A stretch of 64,000 nt of DNA, taken from assembly GCA_021774785.1 (NCBI GenBank), contig JAJFIQ010000016.1:88451-152450 (forward strand), read 5' to 3'. This document shows positions 45,244 through 54,168 of the stretch, one piece after another. Within the stretch, counting starts at the first letter, position 1. Each line of letters begins with the position of its first letter. The stretch comes from Emcibacter sp. (GTDB lineage Bacteria; Pseudomonadota; Alphaproteobacteria; Sphingomonadales; Emcibacteraceae). A program made the position numbers and the translations under genes. Under the pieces are notes generated by a model, which worked only from the letters and a program-made list of their open reading frames with translations, was not told where the DNA came from and searched no databases.

Positions 45244-46232
45244 AAACTACTCACAAACTCTTTAGTTCCATTTATCAGCGGATCGAAACAGGGAACACCG
45301 AACTCGCGGGCGAGCTGGGCACATTTTTTGGCACTTGCTTCTGGCGGGATCATGCGGGAATTCAGTGCTATCCCGCCAAGTCGAACATTAGGATTGGTCA
45401 CGCGCGCAGCCTGTAAGTTGGCTTCAATACATTCTTTTAAATCGGGAAGGCGTTGATGGTCAAGATGTCTTATGGTTTTGCGTCCTGCTTCATGGCACAT
45501 GACCAGTATATCCGGCTGAGCCCCGTGTAGCAGACCAAGACTGACGCCTGCAAAGGCCGGGTTAAACAGGGACCCCTGACCTTCGATAATATCCCAGTGG
45601 TCAGCAGCATTGTCGGGGGAGATTCTCTCAACGGCCCCGGCGATGAAATCCGCAACCACCGCATCAATGGAAATACCACGACCCGCGATCAGGATGCCGG
45701 TCTGGCCCGTTGCCTGGAAATCCGCATCATAGCCCTGTGCTTTCATTTCACGCTCAATAGCCAGCGTTGTATACATCTTACCCACCGAACAGTCTGTGCC
45801 TACGGTCAGTATACGATTGCCGCTGCGTTTTATGCCATTGCCCGTTTTAAGGGGCTCGCTGGTATGGCGTACATCATGTAGCATACGGCCATTCTTTTGT
45901 GCCACCGCCAAGACTGCGGGTATGTCAGACAGGCGGTTATGGAGGCCACTTGCCACATCCAGTCCCGCCTCAAGGGCTTTCAGTATATAGGGAACCCAGT
46001 CGTCGGAAATGCTACCGCCGCTATTGACAAGCCCCAGCACTAAAGTTTTGGCCCCCCTTGTTGTGGCTTCAGGAATAGACAGCTTTTCAAGCCCCAGCGT
46101 TGGCCCGTCCGGTTCTGATATTTCACCCATACAGAGTTCGGGCCGCCAATGGGCTATGCCTTGTGAGGTTTTTATGGTCAGTGGTTCTTTGCCTGATCCC
46201 AGAAACAAAAGATAGGGTGGTTTAATCTGCAT
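45240..46232 (-). CDS. dgcN: DUF1611 / DgcN-like P-loop protein
   Basis: A DUF1611 protein of about 330 residues. A P-loop is visible as LTVGTDCSVGKM (G-x4-GK), followed by helices and DADFQATGQTGILIAGRGISIDAVVADF (core: GQTGILIAGRG). The N-terminus IKPPYLLFLG is typical of DgcN proteins, reported as D-glutamate N-acetyltransferases. ATG 46232 is preferred since GGA lies 7 bases upstream and the protein then begins like its relatives; ATG 46244 is also in frame. The pairing with the enolase-like gene (ATGA overlap) supports the DgcN-DgcA reading. The biochemical role within a purine locus is open. Confidence 0.78.
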   Translation of the reverse strand: MQIKPPYLLFLGSGKEPLTIKTSQGIAHWRPELCMGEISEPDGPTLGLEKLSIPEATTRGAKTLVLGLVNSGGSISDDWVPYILKALEAGLDVASGLHNRLSDIPAVLAVAQKNGRMLHDVRHTSEPLKTGNGIKRSGNRILTVGTDCSVGKMYTTLAIEREMKAQGYDADFQATGQTGILIAGRGISIDAVVADFIAGAVERISPDNAADHWDIIEGQGSLFNPAFAGVSLGLLHGAQPDILVMCHEAGRKTIRHLDHQRLPDLKECIEANLQAARVTNPNVRLGGIALNSRMIPPEASAKKCAQLAREFGVPCFDPLINGTKEFVSSL

Positions 46233-46255
46233 ATAATATTCCATTATTTTTTGGG

Positions 46256-46972
46256 TCAGTTGACTGTAACATAATCTATAAAATTCTTGTATAAAGTCAT
46301 GGCATCTGGCGTTTTAATGGCTTCCTCATCCTGCGCAGGAACAAGGGATGGAGGCAATCCATTGCTTTTAAGGACATGGACATAATGATTGAACCATTCT
46401 CTGCCATGGTCGCCGCCAACCTCCGGATGTCCCTGCATACCCCATACCGGAAGCGCGCGATGCCGCCACAGATGATTACCGCATTGCGGGCTATGGCTGA
46501 GCAGAATCATGTCCGGATGCCGGGCTATCACTTCATCACGGTGCCAGGAGAAAACAGGGAAAGCAGAGGGCAGGTTCTTTCCGATTGGATCTTTGGCCAG
46601 CTCTGGCGTAGCGGTCACGGTAATAAAACCTGTCTCGTAAATTTCTTTTCGTGACACTGTCTCTGGCCCGCATAGAATATAGGCCAGTATCTGGGTTCCA
46701 AAACAAGTCCCAAGCATGGGAATTTTGCGTATCGCCGCTTCTCGAATGATGTCAATTTCCTTTAATACCCAAGGTATTTGTTCCCACGGTCCGAGCGGGC
46801 TACCTGAAAAATAGATAGCACAATAGGGGTCAAGCGATCGGGGAAATTTCCCGCAGGCAGCCCAATAAACATCCACATCCATACCGTTCTTGGAAAAATA
46901 TTCATCTAGCCTGTCAGAAATAATTGGGGATTCGCTATTGTGAAGGAAAAGCAGTTTATGTATCATCGTCAT
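46256..46972 (-). CDS. Class I glutamine amidotransferase-like protein
   Basis: A 238-residue stand-alone class I amidotransferase domain. The nucleophile is C90 in MLGTCFGTQ and the His-Glu pair is in GMQGHPEVG. The nearest general group is the GMP-synthase-like amidotransferases without a synthetase partner, whose members hydrolyse gamma-glutamyl amides or ammonia donors. It overlaps the DapA-family gene by four bases and lies 23 bases before the DgcN-like gene. A gamma-glutamyl substrate would agree with a glutamate-racemising pair in the same operon, but this is inference. Confidence 0.82.
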   Translation of the reverse strand: MTMIHKLLFLHNSESPIISDRLDEYFSKNGMDVDVYWAACGKFPRSLDPYCAIYFSGSPLGPWEQIPWVLKEIDIIREAAIRKIPMLGTCFGTQILAYILCGPETVSRKEIYETGFITVTATPELAKDPIGKNLPSAFPVFSWHRDEVIARHPDMILLSHSPQCGNHLWRHRALPVWGMQGHPEVGGDHGREWFNHYVHVLKSNGLPPSLVPAQDEEAIKTPDAMTLYKNFIDYVTVN

Positions 46973-47877
46973 TCCAATGCCCCGATCCGATCCAGAAAAC
47001 GCTCTATCTCTGCCACATCGGTATCGTATAATTTATAACCGGGCATTCTTGTACCATAGTGGGCAATGATGCCGCGCCGATAGAGCACATACTTTCTGAC
47101 CGCCAGGCCAAAGGATGGCTGATGTTCATAACGAAGATAGGGCAGGTAACGGTCATAGAGGTCTTCGGCGGCTTCTTTCTTGTCCATGGCAAAGAGCGCA
47201 CAGACCTGCACCATCACTTCGGGAAAGGCAAAGCCGGTCATGGCACCGCTGGCCCCCCGCGCCAGTTCCTGTGGCAGAAACAAACCACCATTACCGGTTA
47301 ATATGGGGATATTGCGCACCCGTTCCGGTTGCTCTTCGTCCCGTAATGCGGATAGTTTAGCCAGTCCCGGCCATTGCTCATGTTTGAAAATATATAGGGA
47401 CGGAATTGCCTGAATGATGTCAGAAATCAACGCGACAGAAAGATGGGTTTCTGTCTGTTGCGGATAGTCCTGCAAAATCAAGGGCACGTCCGGCCCAACG
47501 GCCTTTGCCACCGCTTTAAAATAAGACAGGATGGCTTTGTCATTTTTTTGCTGTGCCAGCGGGGTTACCATAATACCTGCAGCACCATTTTCCATAACGT
47601 TCTGGGCGAGTTCCTCAATTACTTTCAGGGAAGGGTTGGAGGCACCAAAATAAACCGGTATCCGACCAGCCACAACTTTCAGAACATGACGGCTGATGGC
47701 TATGGATTCAGCAGGGGACATGCGGTTTGCCTCACCCATAACCCCCAGTGACATGAGTGCACTGACGCCTTTTTCTATATAGAATTCGCAAAGCCTTGTC
47801 AGGCTGTCATAATCAACCTCTTCGAATTTATCGAAAGGTGTTACGGAGACGGAAAATAAACCTAGAGACCCAGCCAT
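46969..47877 (-). CDS. DapA/NanA-family Schiff-base aldolase/lyase
   Basis: A 302-residue (beta/alpha)8 enzyme of the dihydrodipicolinate synthase/N-acetylneuraminate lyase superfamily. The Schiff-base lysine is K165 in YIFKHEQWP and the proton-relay tyrosine Y138 in LILQDYPQ. The usual GTTGE motif of DapA is GVMGE here, so this is not lysine biosynthesis but an unassigned pyruvate-lyase-like member. ATG 47877 is taken as start; a GTG at 47892 adds five residues. It opens the five-gene operon that runs through an amidotransferase, DgcN, DgcA and adenine deaminase. A TAGTAT/ATACTA operator lies about 40 bases upstream. Confidence 0.82.
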   Translation of the reverse strand: MAGSLGLFSVSVTPFDKFEEVDYDSLTRLCEFYIEKGVSALMSLGVMGEANRMSPAESIAISRHVLKVVAGRIPVYFGASNPSLKVIEELAQNVMENGAAGIMVTPLAQQKNDKAILSYFKAVAKAVGPDVPLILQDYPQQTETHLSVALISDIIQAIPSLYIFKHEQWPGLAKLSALRDEEQPERVRNIPILTGNGGLFLPQELARGASGAMTGFAFPEVMVQVCALFAMDKKEAAEDLYDRYLPYLRYEHQPSFGLAVRKYVLYRRGIIAHYGTRMPGYKLYDTDVAEIERFLDRIGALE

Positions 47878-47913
47878 GATATTTTCTTTCACAGAACAGA
47901 TAAATATCCATGA

Positions 47914-47931
47914 TAGTATGTTAGTATACTA
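47914..47931. promoter_or_regulatory. TAGTAT/ATACTA dyad before the DapA-family operon
   Basis: TAGTAT-N6-ATACTA (47914-47931), which includes the perfect palindrome TAGTATACTA (47922-47931). The same half sites occur with a 3-base spacer before uraH-xdh (53044-53058), pointing to a shared regulator. Confidence 0.5.
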
Positions 47932-47957
47932 TATATATCAATAGAAATTTAATGGCA

Positions 47958-48857
47958 CTATATTTCACTACGGGCAAGCAGGTCAGCGGCGATGGAAATT
48001 GCTATGGCGGCTGGTTTTTTTGATAATATGCTTTGGGTGCCTATGGGGCAGGTCATTTGGTTAACTTGCTCCGGGGACAGGCCGGCTTTTTTAAGTTTGC
48101 TACAAAAGCGAGCGGCTTTCGTCTTTGAACCTATGACGCCGATATAAGCGAAGCGGCTTGCTCTGATTGCTGCATAGGTGATTTCAAAATCCAGTTCATG
48201 ATCATGGGTGAGGATGAGTATATAGGCCCCCTCAGGTGCCGATGAAATCAGGCTATGGGGTTCATCACTGTGAACTGGGGTAAAATTTGATGGCATGGCG
48301 GTTGGAAAAATATCAGCGCGGCTGTCAATCCATGTAACATCAAAAGGCAAGGGTGCCATTGTCAGCATGAGGGCGCGACCAACATGTCCGGCTCCAAAGA
48401 TATAGAGTGGATATCTAACCTCACCAAATATTTCCATAAAGGTTCCGTTATCATCCCAATGACGAACGATGTGATCGGCAGTAATTTCGCCATATGTGGT
48501 GAACGGCCCTTGATCTTCCCGCTGTTTAAATTGACCAATTTCCTGTAGGCGGTCAGGGGTAAATATTTCTGTCAAAATCTCAACAGCTCCCCCGCAGCAT
48601 TGGCCCAGATCAGTTCCGAGGATATATTTCTGCTGGTGTAAGTGACTATCTTGAGACCTGAGCATTTTACGGGCAACTTCAATGGCTTTATATTCCATGG
48701 TGCCGCCCCCGATTGTGCCGTAAAAACCACCATCCGTTTTAATTACCATTCTGGCCCCGGCCTCTCGCGGTGATGATCCTTTAATGCTTTTAATACTGAC
48801 CAGTGCGCAGGATTCCCCCTCACAGAGGATTGCGTGAATATGTGACCAGACTTTCAT
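47958..48857 (-). CDS. xdhC: Xanthine dehydrogenase accessory protein XdhC
   Basis: A 299-residue chaperone that binds the molybdenum cofactor, helps add its sulfur ligand and inserts it into XdhB. N-terminal XdhC domain: ALVSIKSIKGSSPREAGARM and GTIGGGTMEYKAIE; C-terminal Rossmann domain: YIFGAGHVGRALM. It follows xdhB after 7 bases, closing the uraH-xdhABC operon. Length is as usual. Confidence 0.92.
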   Translation of the reverse strand: MKVWSHIHAILCEGESCALVSIKSIKGSSPREAGARMVIKTDGGFYGTIGGGTMEYKAIEVARKMLRSQDSHLHQQKYILGTDLGQCCGGAVEILTEIFTPDRLQEIGQFKQREDQGPFTTYGEITADHIVRHWDDNGTFMEIFGEVRYPLYIFGAGHVGRALMLTMAPLPFDVTWIDSRADIFPTAMPSNFTPVHSDEPHSLISSAPEGAYILILTHDHELDFEITYAAIRASRFAYIGVIGSKTKAARFCSKLKKAGLSPEQVNQMTCPIGTQSILSKKPAAIAISIAADLLARSEI

Positions 48858-48864
48858 ATCTCGT

Positions 48865-51192
48865 TCAGGATTTCATTTCACCCGCAGCGCGTAAAATTTC
48901 TTCCGGTGTTGCGGGTGCATTCAGATGGGGAATTTTGTCCCTATTCAGGCTGGCTATGGCATCAAATATGGCGCAGAAAACTGAATTGGCCAGCATGATG
49001 GGCGGCTCACCCACGGCTTTTGACTTATGAATAGTATCTTCCTTATTGCCCTCAGATGCCCGTAAATTCACTCTGAAATCTTCAGGCACATCAAAGGCCG
49101 TAGGAATTTTATAGGTTGATGGTGCGTGGGTTGTCAGGCGACCTTTATCATCATAAACCAGCTCTTCCGTAGTCAGCCAGCCCATGCCCTGTACAAAACC
49201 GCCTTCAATTTGACCGATGTCGATGGCAGGGTTAAGGGATGTGCCCACATCTTGAAGAATATCAACCCGGTCCACCTTCATCTCCCCGGTAAGGGTATCA
49301 ATAGTAACCTCCGCACATGCCGCACCATAAGCAAAATATAAAAATGGCCGACCCGATGTTGTATTCCTGTCCCAGGTAATTTTTGGGGTTGCATAAAATC
49401 CGGTTGAGGACAGCGATACCCGTTCCAATATGGCCTGTTTGGCAAGATCAGCAAAGGACAGTATATGGGATGCGGCATGAACATTACTGTCCTTAAATGC
49501 CACTTCATTTTCAGTCACCTGATAAAGCTGCATGGCGAGTTTAATCAACCGTTCTTTAATGGTAATGACGGCATTCTGTGCAGCCTTGCCATTGAGATCA
49601 GTGCCCGCAGAGGCTGCCGTCGGCGATGCGTTGGGTACTTTGTCTGTGGTGGTTGCGGTGATCTTGACCATATCCAGAGAAATGCCGAATTCATCCGCGA
49701 CAATTTGGGCTACTTTTGTGTTGAGGCCCTGACCCATTTCAGTGCCGCCGTGGTTGATTTGCACCGAGCCATCGCCGTAGACATGCACCAGCGCACCTGC
49801 CTGATTAAGATGTTTCAGGGTGAAGGAAATACCAAATTTTACCGGGGTCAGGGCTATCCCTTTTTTTAGATAGGGATTTTTTCCATTGAACTGCTCTATT
49901 TCATTCCGCCGTATGCGATACTCGCTTGATTCTTCCAGTTCCTCAATCACGTCAGCGATGATGTTATCTTCGATTTTCATGCCGTAAGGTGTTGTCTCAT
50001 GGCCATCGCGGTAGAGGTTGGCTTTTCGAATATCAAGTGGGTCTATTTTGAGTTTGGCGGCAATGCTGCTCATCATATGTTCGGCGAATAGCATACCTTG
50101 CGGTCCACCAAAACCCCTAAAGGCGGTATTGGAAACGGTGTTGGTTTTAATGCGGTGGGAGTTGATCGTAACCGCATCATAATAATAGCTGTTATCCGAA
50201 TGGAACATGGTGCGGTCATTGACACCAAGGGACAGATCACAGGAAAAACCACAGCGGGAAAGAAAAGTCATCTCAACGGCGCTGAGCACGCCCAAGTCAT
50301 CAAATCCCGCTTGATAGTTACATTCAAAATCATGGCGTTTGCCGGTCAGCATCATATCGTCGTCCCGGTCCAGCCGCATTTTAGCCGGATGACCTGTGAC
50401 ATGGGCGGCAAGGGCCGCAAGGCAGGCCCATTGTGCCGACTGTGTTTCTTTGCCACCAAAAGCACCACCCATGCGACGGCATTCACAGGTAACTGCCGCA
50501 TTGGGCAGTCCGAGCATATGGGCCACATTATGCTGAATTTCTGAAGGGTGCTGACTTGATACATAAACCAGCATCTCATCGTCATCCTTTGGCACGGCCA
50601 TGGATATCTGACCTTCCAGATAGAAATGCTCCTGCCCACCAATAGTAAAATTTTCCAAGTGGGTATGCTTGGCAGCTTTGATGGATTTATCCGCATTGCC
50701 GCGTTTGAACTGATAAGGCGGCAGAATATTTTGTTCTTTATCATGGCCCTGACGCGCAGTGAGGATGGCTGCCGTTTCTGCAACTTCAATGATGGCGAGC
50801 TTTGCTGCTTTCCTTGCCTGATTACGCGTTTCTGCCACAACCGCAAAGACAACCTGTCCGTGGAATTGAATGACATCATCCGCTAAAATAGGATCGTCGC
50901 CCATGGCGGCACTACAATCATTGGTGCCGGGGATATCATTCGCGCTCAGGACAGCAATAACGCCCTTTGCCGCTTTCACAGCGTCCAGATTGACGGCGGT
51001 AATCCGGCCCGATGTGGCGTCGCTGTAGATGGGTGCTACATGCAACGTTCCGGCGGGTTCGCGGATATCATCTATATAAAGGGCGGAGCCTTTGACATGC
51101 TGTTCAGCGCTGTCATGGGTTATGGATTTGCCGACGGATGCGGTGGAATTTAATGTCGGCGGTTCCGTTTCAACGTTTCTTCTATGCGACAT
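48865..51192 (-). CDS. xdhB: Xanthine dehydrogenase, molybdenum-binding subunit XdhB
   Basis: Large catalytic subunit, 775 residues, oxidising hypoxanthine and xanthine to urate in the cytoplasm. Visible family text includes GGAFGGKETQ (molybdopterin/substrate region), SNTAFRGFGGPQG with the substrate-binding Arg, the GQGLNTK motif and near the C-terminus the active-site glutamate in KAVGEPPIMLA. The start overlaps the xdhA stop by 11 bases. It is one of the standard two-gene xanthine dehydrogenases. Confidence 0.94.
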   Translation of the reverse strand: MSHRRNVETEPPTLNSTASVGKSITHDSAEQHVKGSALYIDDIREPAGTLHVAPIYSDATSGRITAVNLDAVKAAKGVIAVLSANDIPGTNDCSAAMGDDPILADDVIQFHGQVVFAVVAETRNQARKAAKLAIIEVAETAAILTARQGHDKEQNILPPYQFKRGNADKSIKAAKHTHLENFTIGGQEHFYLEGQISMAVPKDDDEMLVYVSSQHPSEIQHNVAHMLGLPNAAVTCECRRMGGAFGGKETQSAQWACLAALAAHVTGHPAKMRLDRDDDMMLTGKRHDFECNYQAGFDDLGVLSAVEMTFLSRCGFSCDLSLGVNDRTMFHSDNSYYYDAVTINSHRIKTNTVSNTAFRGFGGPQGMLFAEHMMSSIAAKLKIDPLDIRKANLYRDGHETTPYGMKIEDNIIADVIEELEESSEYRIRRNEIEQFNGKNPYLKKGIALTPVKFGISFTLKHLNQAGALVHVYGDGSVQINHGGTEMGQGLNTKVAQIVADEFGISLDMVKITATTTDKVPNASPTAASAGTDLNGKAAQNAVITIKERLIKLAMQLYQVTENEVAFKDSNVHAASHILSFADLAKQAILERVSLSSTGFYATPKITWDRNTTSGRPFLYFAYGAACAEVTIDTLTGEMKVDRVDILQDVGTSLNPAIDIGQIEGGFVQGMGWLTTEELVYDDKGRLTTHAPSTYKIPTAFDVPEDFRVNLRASEGNKEDTIHKSKAVGEPPIMLANSVFCAIFDAIASLNRDKIPHLNAPATPEEILRAAGEMKS

Positions 51193-52651
51193 GATCTTGC
51201 CCCCGATTATTTATAATACGGGTAGCGGTGGCAGGGTTGGCAATTTCAATGAGGGCTTTTCTCAAAAGATTTTGCGCCACCGTCATGCGGTAATGGTCAC
51301 TTGCTCTCATATCTGTAAGTGGGGAGAAATCATTCTCGAGTGATTTGATGGCAACATCTATGGCGTAGATATCATCCAGGGCCACCCCGATGAGAAGTTT
51401 CTCGGCGGAATTTGCCCGTTTGGGTATTTCCGCCATGCCGCCGTAGGCGATACGAACCCCGGAGATTATTCCCCGGTCAACCGATATTAAAAACGCGCCC
51501 AATGTTGAGGTAATATCCTGATCAAAGCGTTTGGTTATTTTATAGCTTCTAAAATGCTCATTATCCCGCAGTCTGGGTATGGTTATATCCTTGAGAAATT
51601 CACCCTGTTGCCGGTCCTGCTTACCATAAGAAATGAAAAAGTCTTCAAGGGCTAATATGCGGCTATCGTCCCCTTTTTGCAGTGTGAGCGAGGCCCCAAG
51701 TGCGATCAGCATGGGCGGCATATCACCGATTGGTGAGCCGTTGGCAACATTGCCGCCAATGGTGGCCGATGCCCGAACCTGCGTTGAACCTATACGTCTC
51801 ATAACCTCCGTAATATCAGGGTCTATGGAAGATAAAATATTGGCGGCATCATCATAGCTGACACCCGCGCCAATGGTTATTACCTGATTGTTTTCTGTGA
51901 TATTATTGAGTTCGGCTACCTGACCCAAATGAATGATTTTGGGCAGATCAGCAAGTTTTTTCGTTATCCACAGCCCAACATCGGTTGCACCCGCTACGAG
52001 GGTCGCATCAGGATGTTCTGTATAGAGTTTCGCCAGCGCGTTCAAGGAGCGGGGGGCAGCAAAAAAACGCCCCTCATTACCGATCAGAAGATCTTCAGCA
52101 CTTAAGCCGGATAACAGGGTATTTTTATCTGACATTTGGGCGGTAAATTGATCATTGGCTTGTCCGGAACAGGCTTCAAGCCCGGCGTCCACTATGGGAC
52201 GGTAGCCAGTACAGCGACAGAGATTGCCCGCGATCTGATCCAGCACCATCTGTCGAGAGGGTTTCCCATCGCCGTGATAAAGCGCAAAGAGTGACATGAC
52301 AAAACCCGGTGTGCAGAAGCCGCATTGAGATCCATGATTATCAACCATCGCAGCCTGAACAGGATGCAGGGCATTCTCAGCAATGGATAGATCATCAACG
52401 GTGACTAGTTCCTGCCCGTCTATCATGCCAAGCAGGGTGATACAGCTATTGATTGGGCGGTAGTTTATCTTTTTACCGTCATGGGAACCAAGCACGACGG
52501 TGCAGGCACCGCAGTCGCCCTCCCCGCAGCCTTCTTTGGTGCCGCAGGAGCCATCTTTAAGGCGCAAATAATCAAGCAGGGTATCTGTGGGGTCAACATC
52601 ATCAATGCGCACGACTTGCCCGTTTCGGATAAATTCAATGGAATTACGCAT
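51182..52651 (-). CDS. xdhA: Xanthine dehydrogenase, 2Fe-2S/FAD subunit XdhA
   Basis: Small subunit, 489 residues, carrying two 2Fe-2S clusters and FAD. The first cluster motif is CGTKEGCGEGDCGAC with a fourth Cys in NSCI, the second is CGFCTPGF with CRCTGYRPI. The FAD domain contains the TIGGNVANGSPIGDMPP segment. It begins 5 bases after the uraH stop and hands electrons from XdhB to NAD. This is the usual order xdhA-xdhB-xdhC. Confidence 0.94.
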   Translation of the reverse strand: MRNSIEFIRNGQVVRIDDVDPTDTLLDYLRLKDGSCGTKEGCGEGDCGACTVVLGSHDGKKINYRPINSCITLLGMIDGQELVTVDDLSIAENALHPVQAAMVDNHGSQCGFCTPGFVMSLFALYHGDGKPSRQMVLDQIAGNLCRCTGYRPIVDAGLEACSGQANDQFTAQMSDKNTLLSGLSAEDLLIGNEGRFFAAPRSLNALAKLYTEHPDATLVAGATDVGLWITKKLADLPKIIHLGQVAELNNITENNQVITIGAGVSYDDAANILSSIDPDITEVMRRIGSTQVRASATIGGNVANGSPIGDMPPMLIALGASLTLQKGDDSRILALEDFFISYGKQDRQQGEFLKDITIPRLRDNEHFRSYKITKRFDQDITSTLGAFLISVDRGIISGVRIAYGGMAEIPKRANSAEKLLIGVALDDIYAIDVAIKSLENDFSPLTDMRASDHYRMTVAQNLLRKALIEIANPATATRIINNRGQDHVA

Positions 52652-52656
52652 TATGC

Positions 52657-53010
52657 TCAGCTGCCCCTGTATGTGGAATAACCGTAGGGTGATACGAGCA
52701 AGGGGATATGGTAATGATTGTCCGCATCAGAAATGCCAAATCTGATTGGGATGATGTCAAGGAACGCCGGTTCGGGCAGGTCACCAAGATATGACCTGAA
52801 ATAATCACCCGCCGAAAATCTTATTTCATAAATGGAATTTTTGAGGCCATTTCCGGAAAGAATGGGGCCATCAAAACGGCCATCCGTGTTTGTGGTTCCC
52901 GACATAAGAAGCTCAGGCGGTTTGCACGCCACATCCCAAAGTTCCAGACCCATATTGGCAGCAGGTGTGCCACGGCTGGTATCTAATACATGTGTCGTTA
53001 TTTGCCCCAT
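52657..53010 (-). CDS. uraH: 5-hydroxyisourate hydrolase (UraH/PucM)
   Basis: A 117-residue transthyretin-like enzyme that hydrolyses 5-hydroxyisourate, the product of urate oxidation, to OHCU. It starts with ITTHVLDTSRGTPA and ends with the diagnostic tetrapeptide YRGS; HYHIPLLVSPYGYSTYRGS is the full family ending. AGGAG lies 7 bases upstream of the ATG. First gene of the minus-strand purine operon. Confidence 0.94.
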   Translation of the reverse strand: MGQITTHVLDTSRGTPAANMGLELWDVACKPPELLMSGTTNTDGRFDGPILSGNGLKNSIYEIRFSAGDYFRSYLGDLPEPAFLDIIPIRFGISDADNHYHIPLLVSPYGYSTYRGS

Positions 53011-53043
53011 AAAACGCTCCTGATGATTTGAATTTATTTTGGA

Positions 53044-53058
53044 TAGTATTTTATACTA
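53044..53058. promoter_or_regulatory. TAGTAT-TTT-ATACTA dyad before uraH-xdh
   Basis: A perfect 6-base inverted repeat around TTT. On the minus strand it contains a -10-like TATAAA, so binding could block or reposition the polymerase. Its half sites recur at 47914-47931. Confidence 0.5.
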
Positions 53059-53083
53059 CAATATTGCTCTGAAAAGAACTATG

Positions 53084-53104
53084 ATGTGATGTAAATGATC
53101 ACAT
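53084..53104. promoter_or_regulatory. GATCACAT-type dyad between uraH and lysR
   Basis: ATGTGATG (53084-53091) and GATCACAT (53097-53104) form a near-perfect dyad just before the lysR start. GATCAC sites recur at the far end of lysR before puuD (54042-54061). This layout suits LysR-type control of both sides. Confidence 0.45.
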
Positions 53105-53116
53105 AAAGGCATCAAT

Positions 53117-54043
53117 ATGAATCCCGACAAAAGCTATCTGTTATATTCTGCGGCTTTTAGGTATTTCGTTGCGGTTGCCGAGGCAGGCTCCATACGGGGG
53201 GCGGCCCGTAAGTTGAATGTGGTATCATCCGCCGTTAACCGCCAGATATTAAATCTTGAACAAAGTTTTAATGTCAAATTCTTTGACCGTGTTGGCCGTG
53301 GTTTGCGGTTGTCTGTTGCGGGTAAAGTGCTGTTAAAGCATGCCAAGAAAGCCCTGATTGATTTTGATGCGGCCATTGAAGAGCTGGATGATCTTAGCGG
53401 TCTTAAGCGGGGTAATATCAATATTGCGGTGGTTGAAAGCATTGCGGATTCAATTCTGCCCAAGATGGTGGCGAGCTTTCAGCATAAATATCCCGGCATT
53501 GAAATTGATGTGCAGGTGATGAGTTCCACCAAAGTAACCCAGCGAATAGCGGCGGCGGAAAGTCACATTGCCCTGACCTTTAATCCGCCTGACCAGGAAG
53601 GTTTGTATTATGTGAGAACATTTGATATGTCCATTGGTGCCGTTGTCGCCCCGCATCACCCCATAGCTCGCAAGAAAAAATGCAGATTTGAAGACTGTCT
53701 GGATTACCCGCTGGCAATTCCCGACCCGCAGCTTTCGATCGGAAAAACCATAAAAGACCTGTTGCAACAGGGCGAATATCTAGCCAATACCATCACACGG
53801 ACCAATTCACTGCGGTTCATGCGTAACCTGCTTCATAATTCGGACTATGTTGCCTTTCAGACCCGGTTGGGACTTGAAGGGGAGAGATCAGCGGGTGACC
53901 TTGTTTTTATCCCCATAGCGGAGCCGGACCTACAGGATGAGACGTTGGTATTATTGACCAATTCAAGTCATGAACTTTCGCTGGCACCAAAAGAATTTCT
54001 TGATCATATTGAGGCAGCATTAGTGGATTATCATCCAAAGTGA
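53117..54043 (+). CDS. LysR family transcriptional regulator of purine breakdown
   Basis: A 308-residue LysR protein. The winged helix-turn-helix is seen at about residues 11-70 (AEAGSIRGAARKLNVVSSAVNRQI), followed by a two-lobe effector domain beginning NINIAVVESIADSILP. It lies between the leftward uraH-xdhABC operon and the rightward puuD operon, so it is the natural candidate to control both. The inducer, likely urate, xanthine or another purine, is inferred. GATCAC sites on both flanks may be its targets. Confidence 0.88.
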   Translation: MNPDKSYLLYSAAFRYFVAVAEAGSIRGAARKLNVVSSAVNRQILNLEQSFNVKFFDRVGRGLRLSVAGKVLLKHAKKALIDFDAAIEELDDLSGLKRGNINIAVVESIADSILPKMVASFQHKYPGIEIDVQVMSSTKVTQRIAAAESHIALTFNPPDQEGLYYVRTFDMSIGAVVAPHHPIARKKKCRFEDCLDYPLAIPDPQLSIGKTIKDLLQQGEYLANTITRTNSLRFMRNLLHNSDYVAFQTRLGLEGERSAGDLVFIPIAEPDLQDETLVLLTNSSHELSLAPKEFLDHIEAALVDYHPK

Positions 54044-54063
54044 TCACGTTAAACCGATCACAT
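54041..54063. promoter_or_regulatory. Paired GATCAC sites before puuD
   Basis: TGATCAC (54041-54047) and GATCACAT (54056-54063) stand just upstream of a perfect -10 box TATAAT (54083-54088) that lacks a good -35. This is the usual place for an activator. Confidence 0.4.
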
Positions 54064-54168
54064 TATTGCATCAGTTTGTTCATATAATACATCTTTATAG
54101 AACGGTAGTATCTGGCATTATGCGGCGTGCATTTTCCTAAAACAGGGTAAAAGGAGGGTTATAATTTC

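Noticed and set aside
46969..47877. Calling the DapA-family gene dapA
   Set aside because: The GTTGE motif is changed to GVMGE and the operon is catabolic, so lysine biosynthesis is unlikely.
47958..53010. Plus-strand open frames inside the xdh genes
   Set aside because: They are antisense shadows of strongly conserved xanthine dehydrogenase genes and match no known protein pattern.
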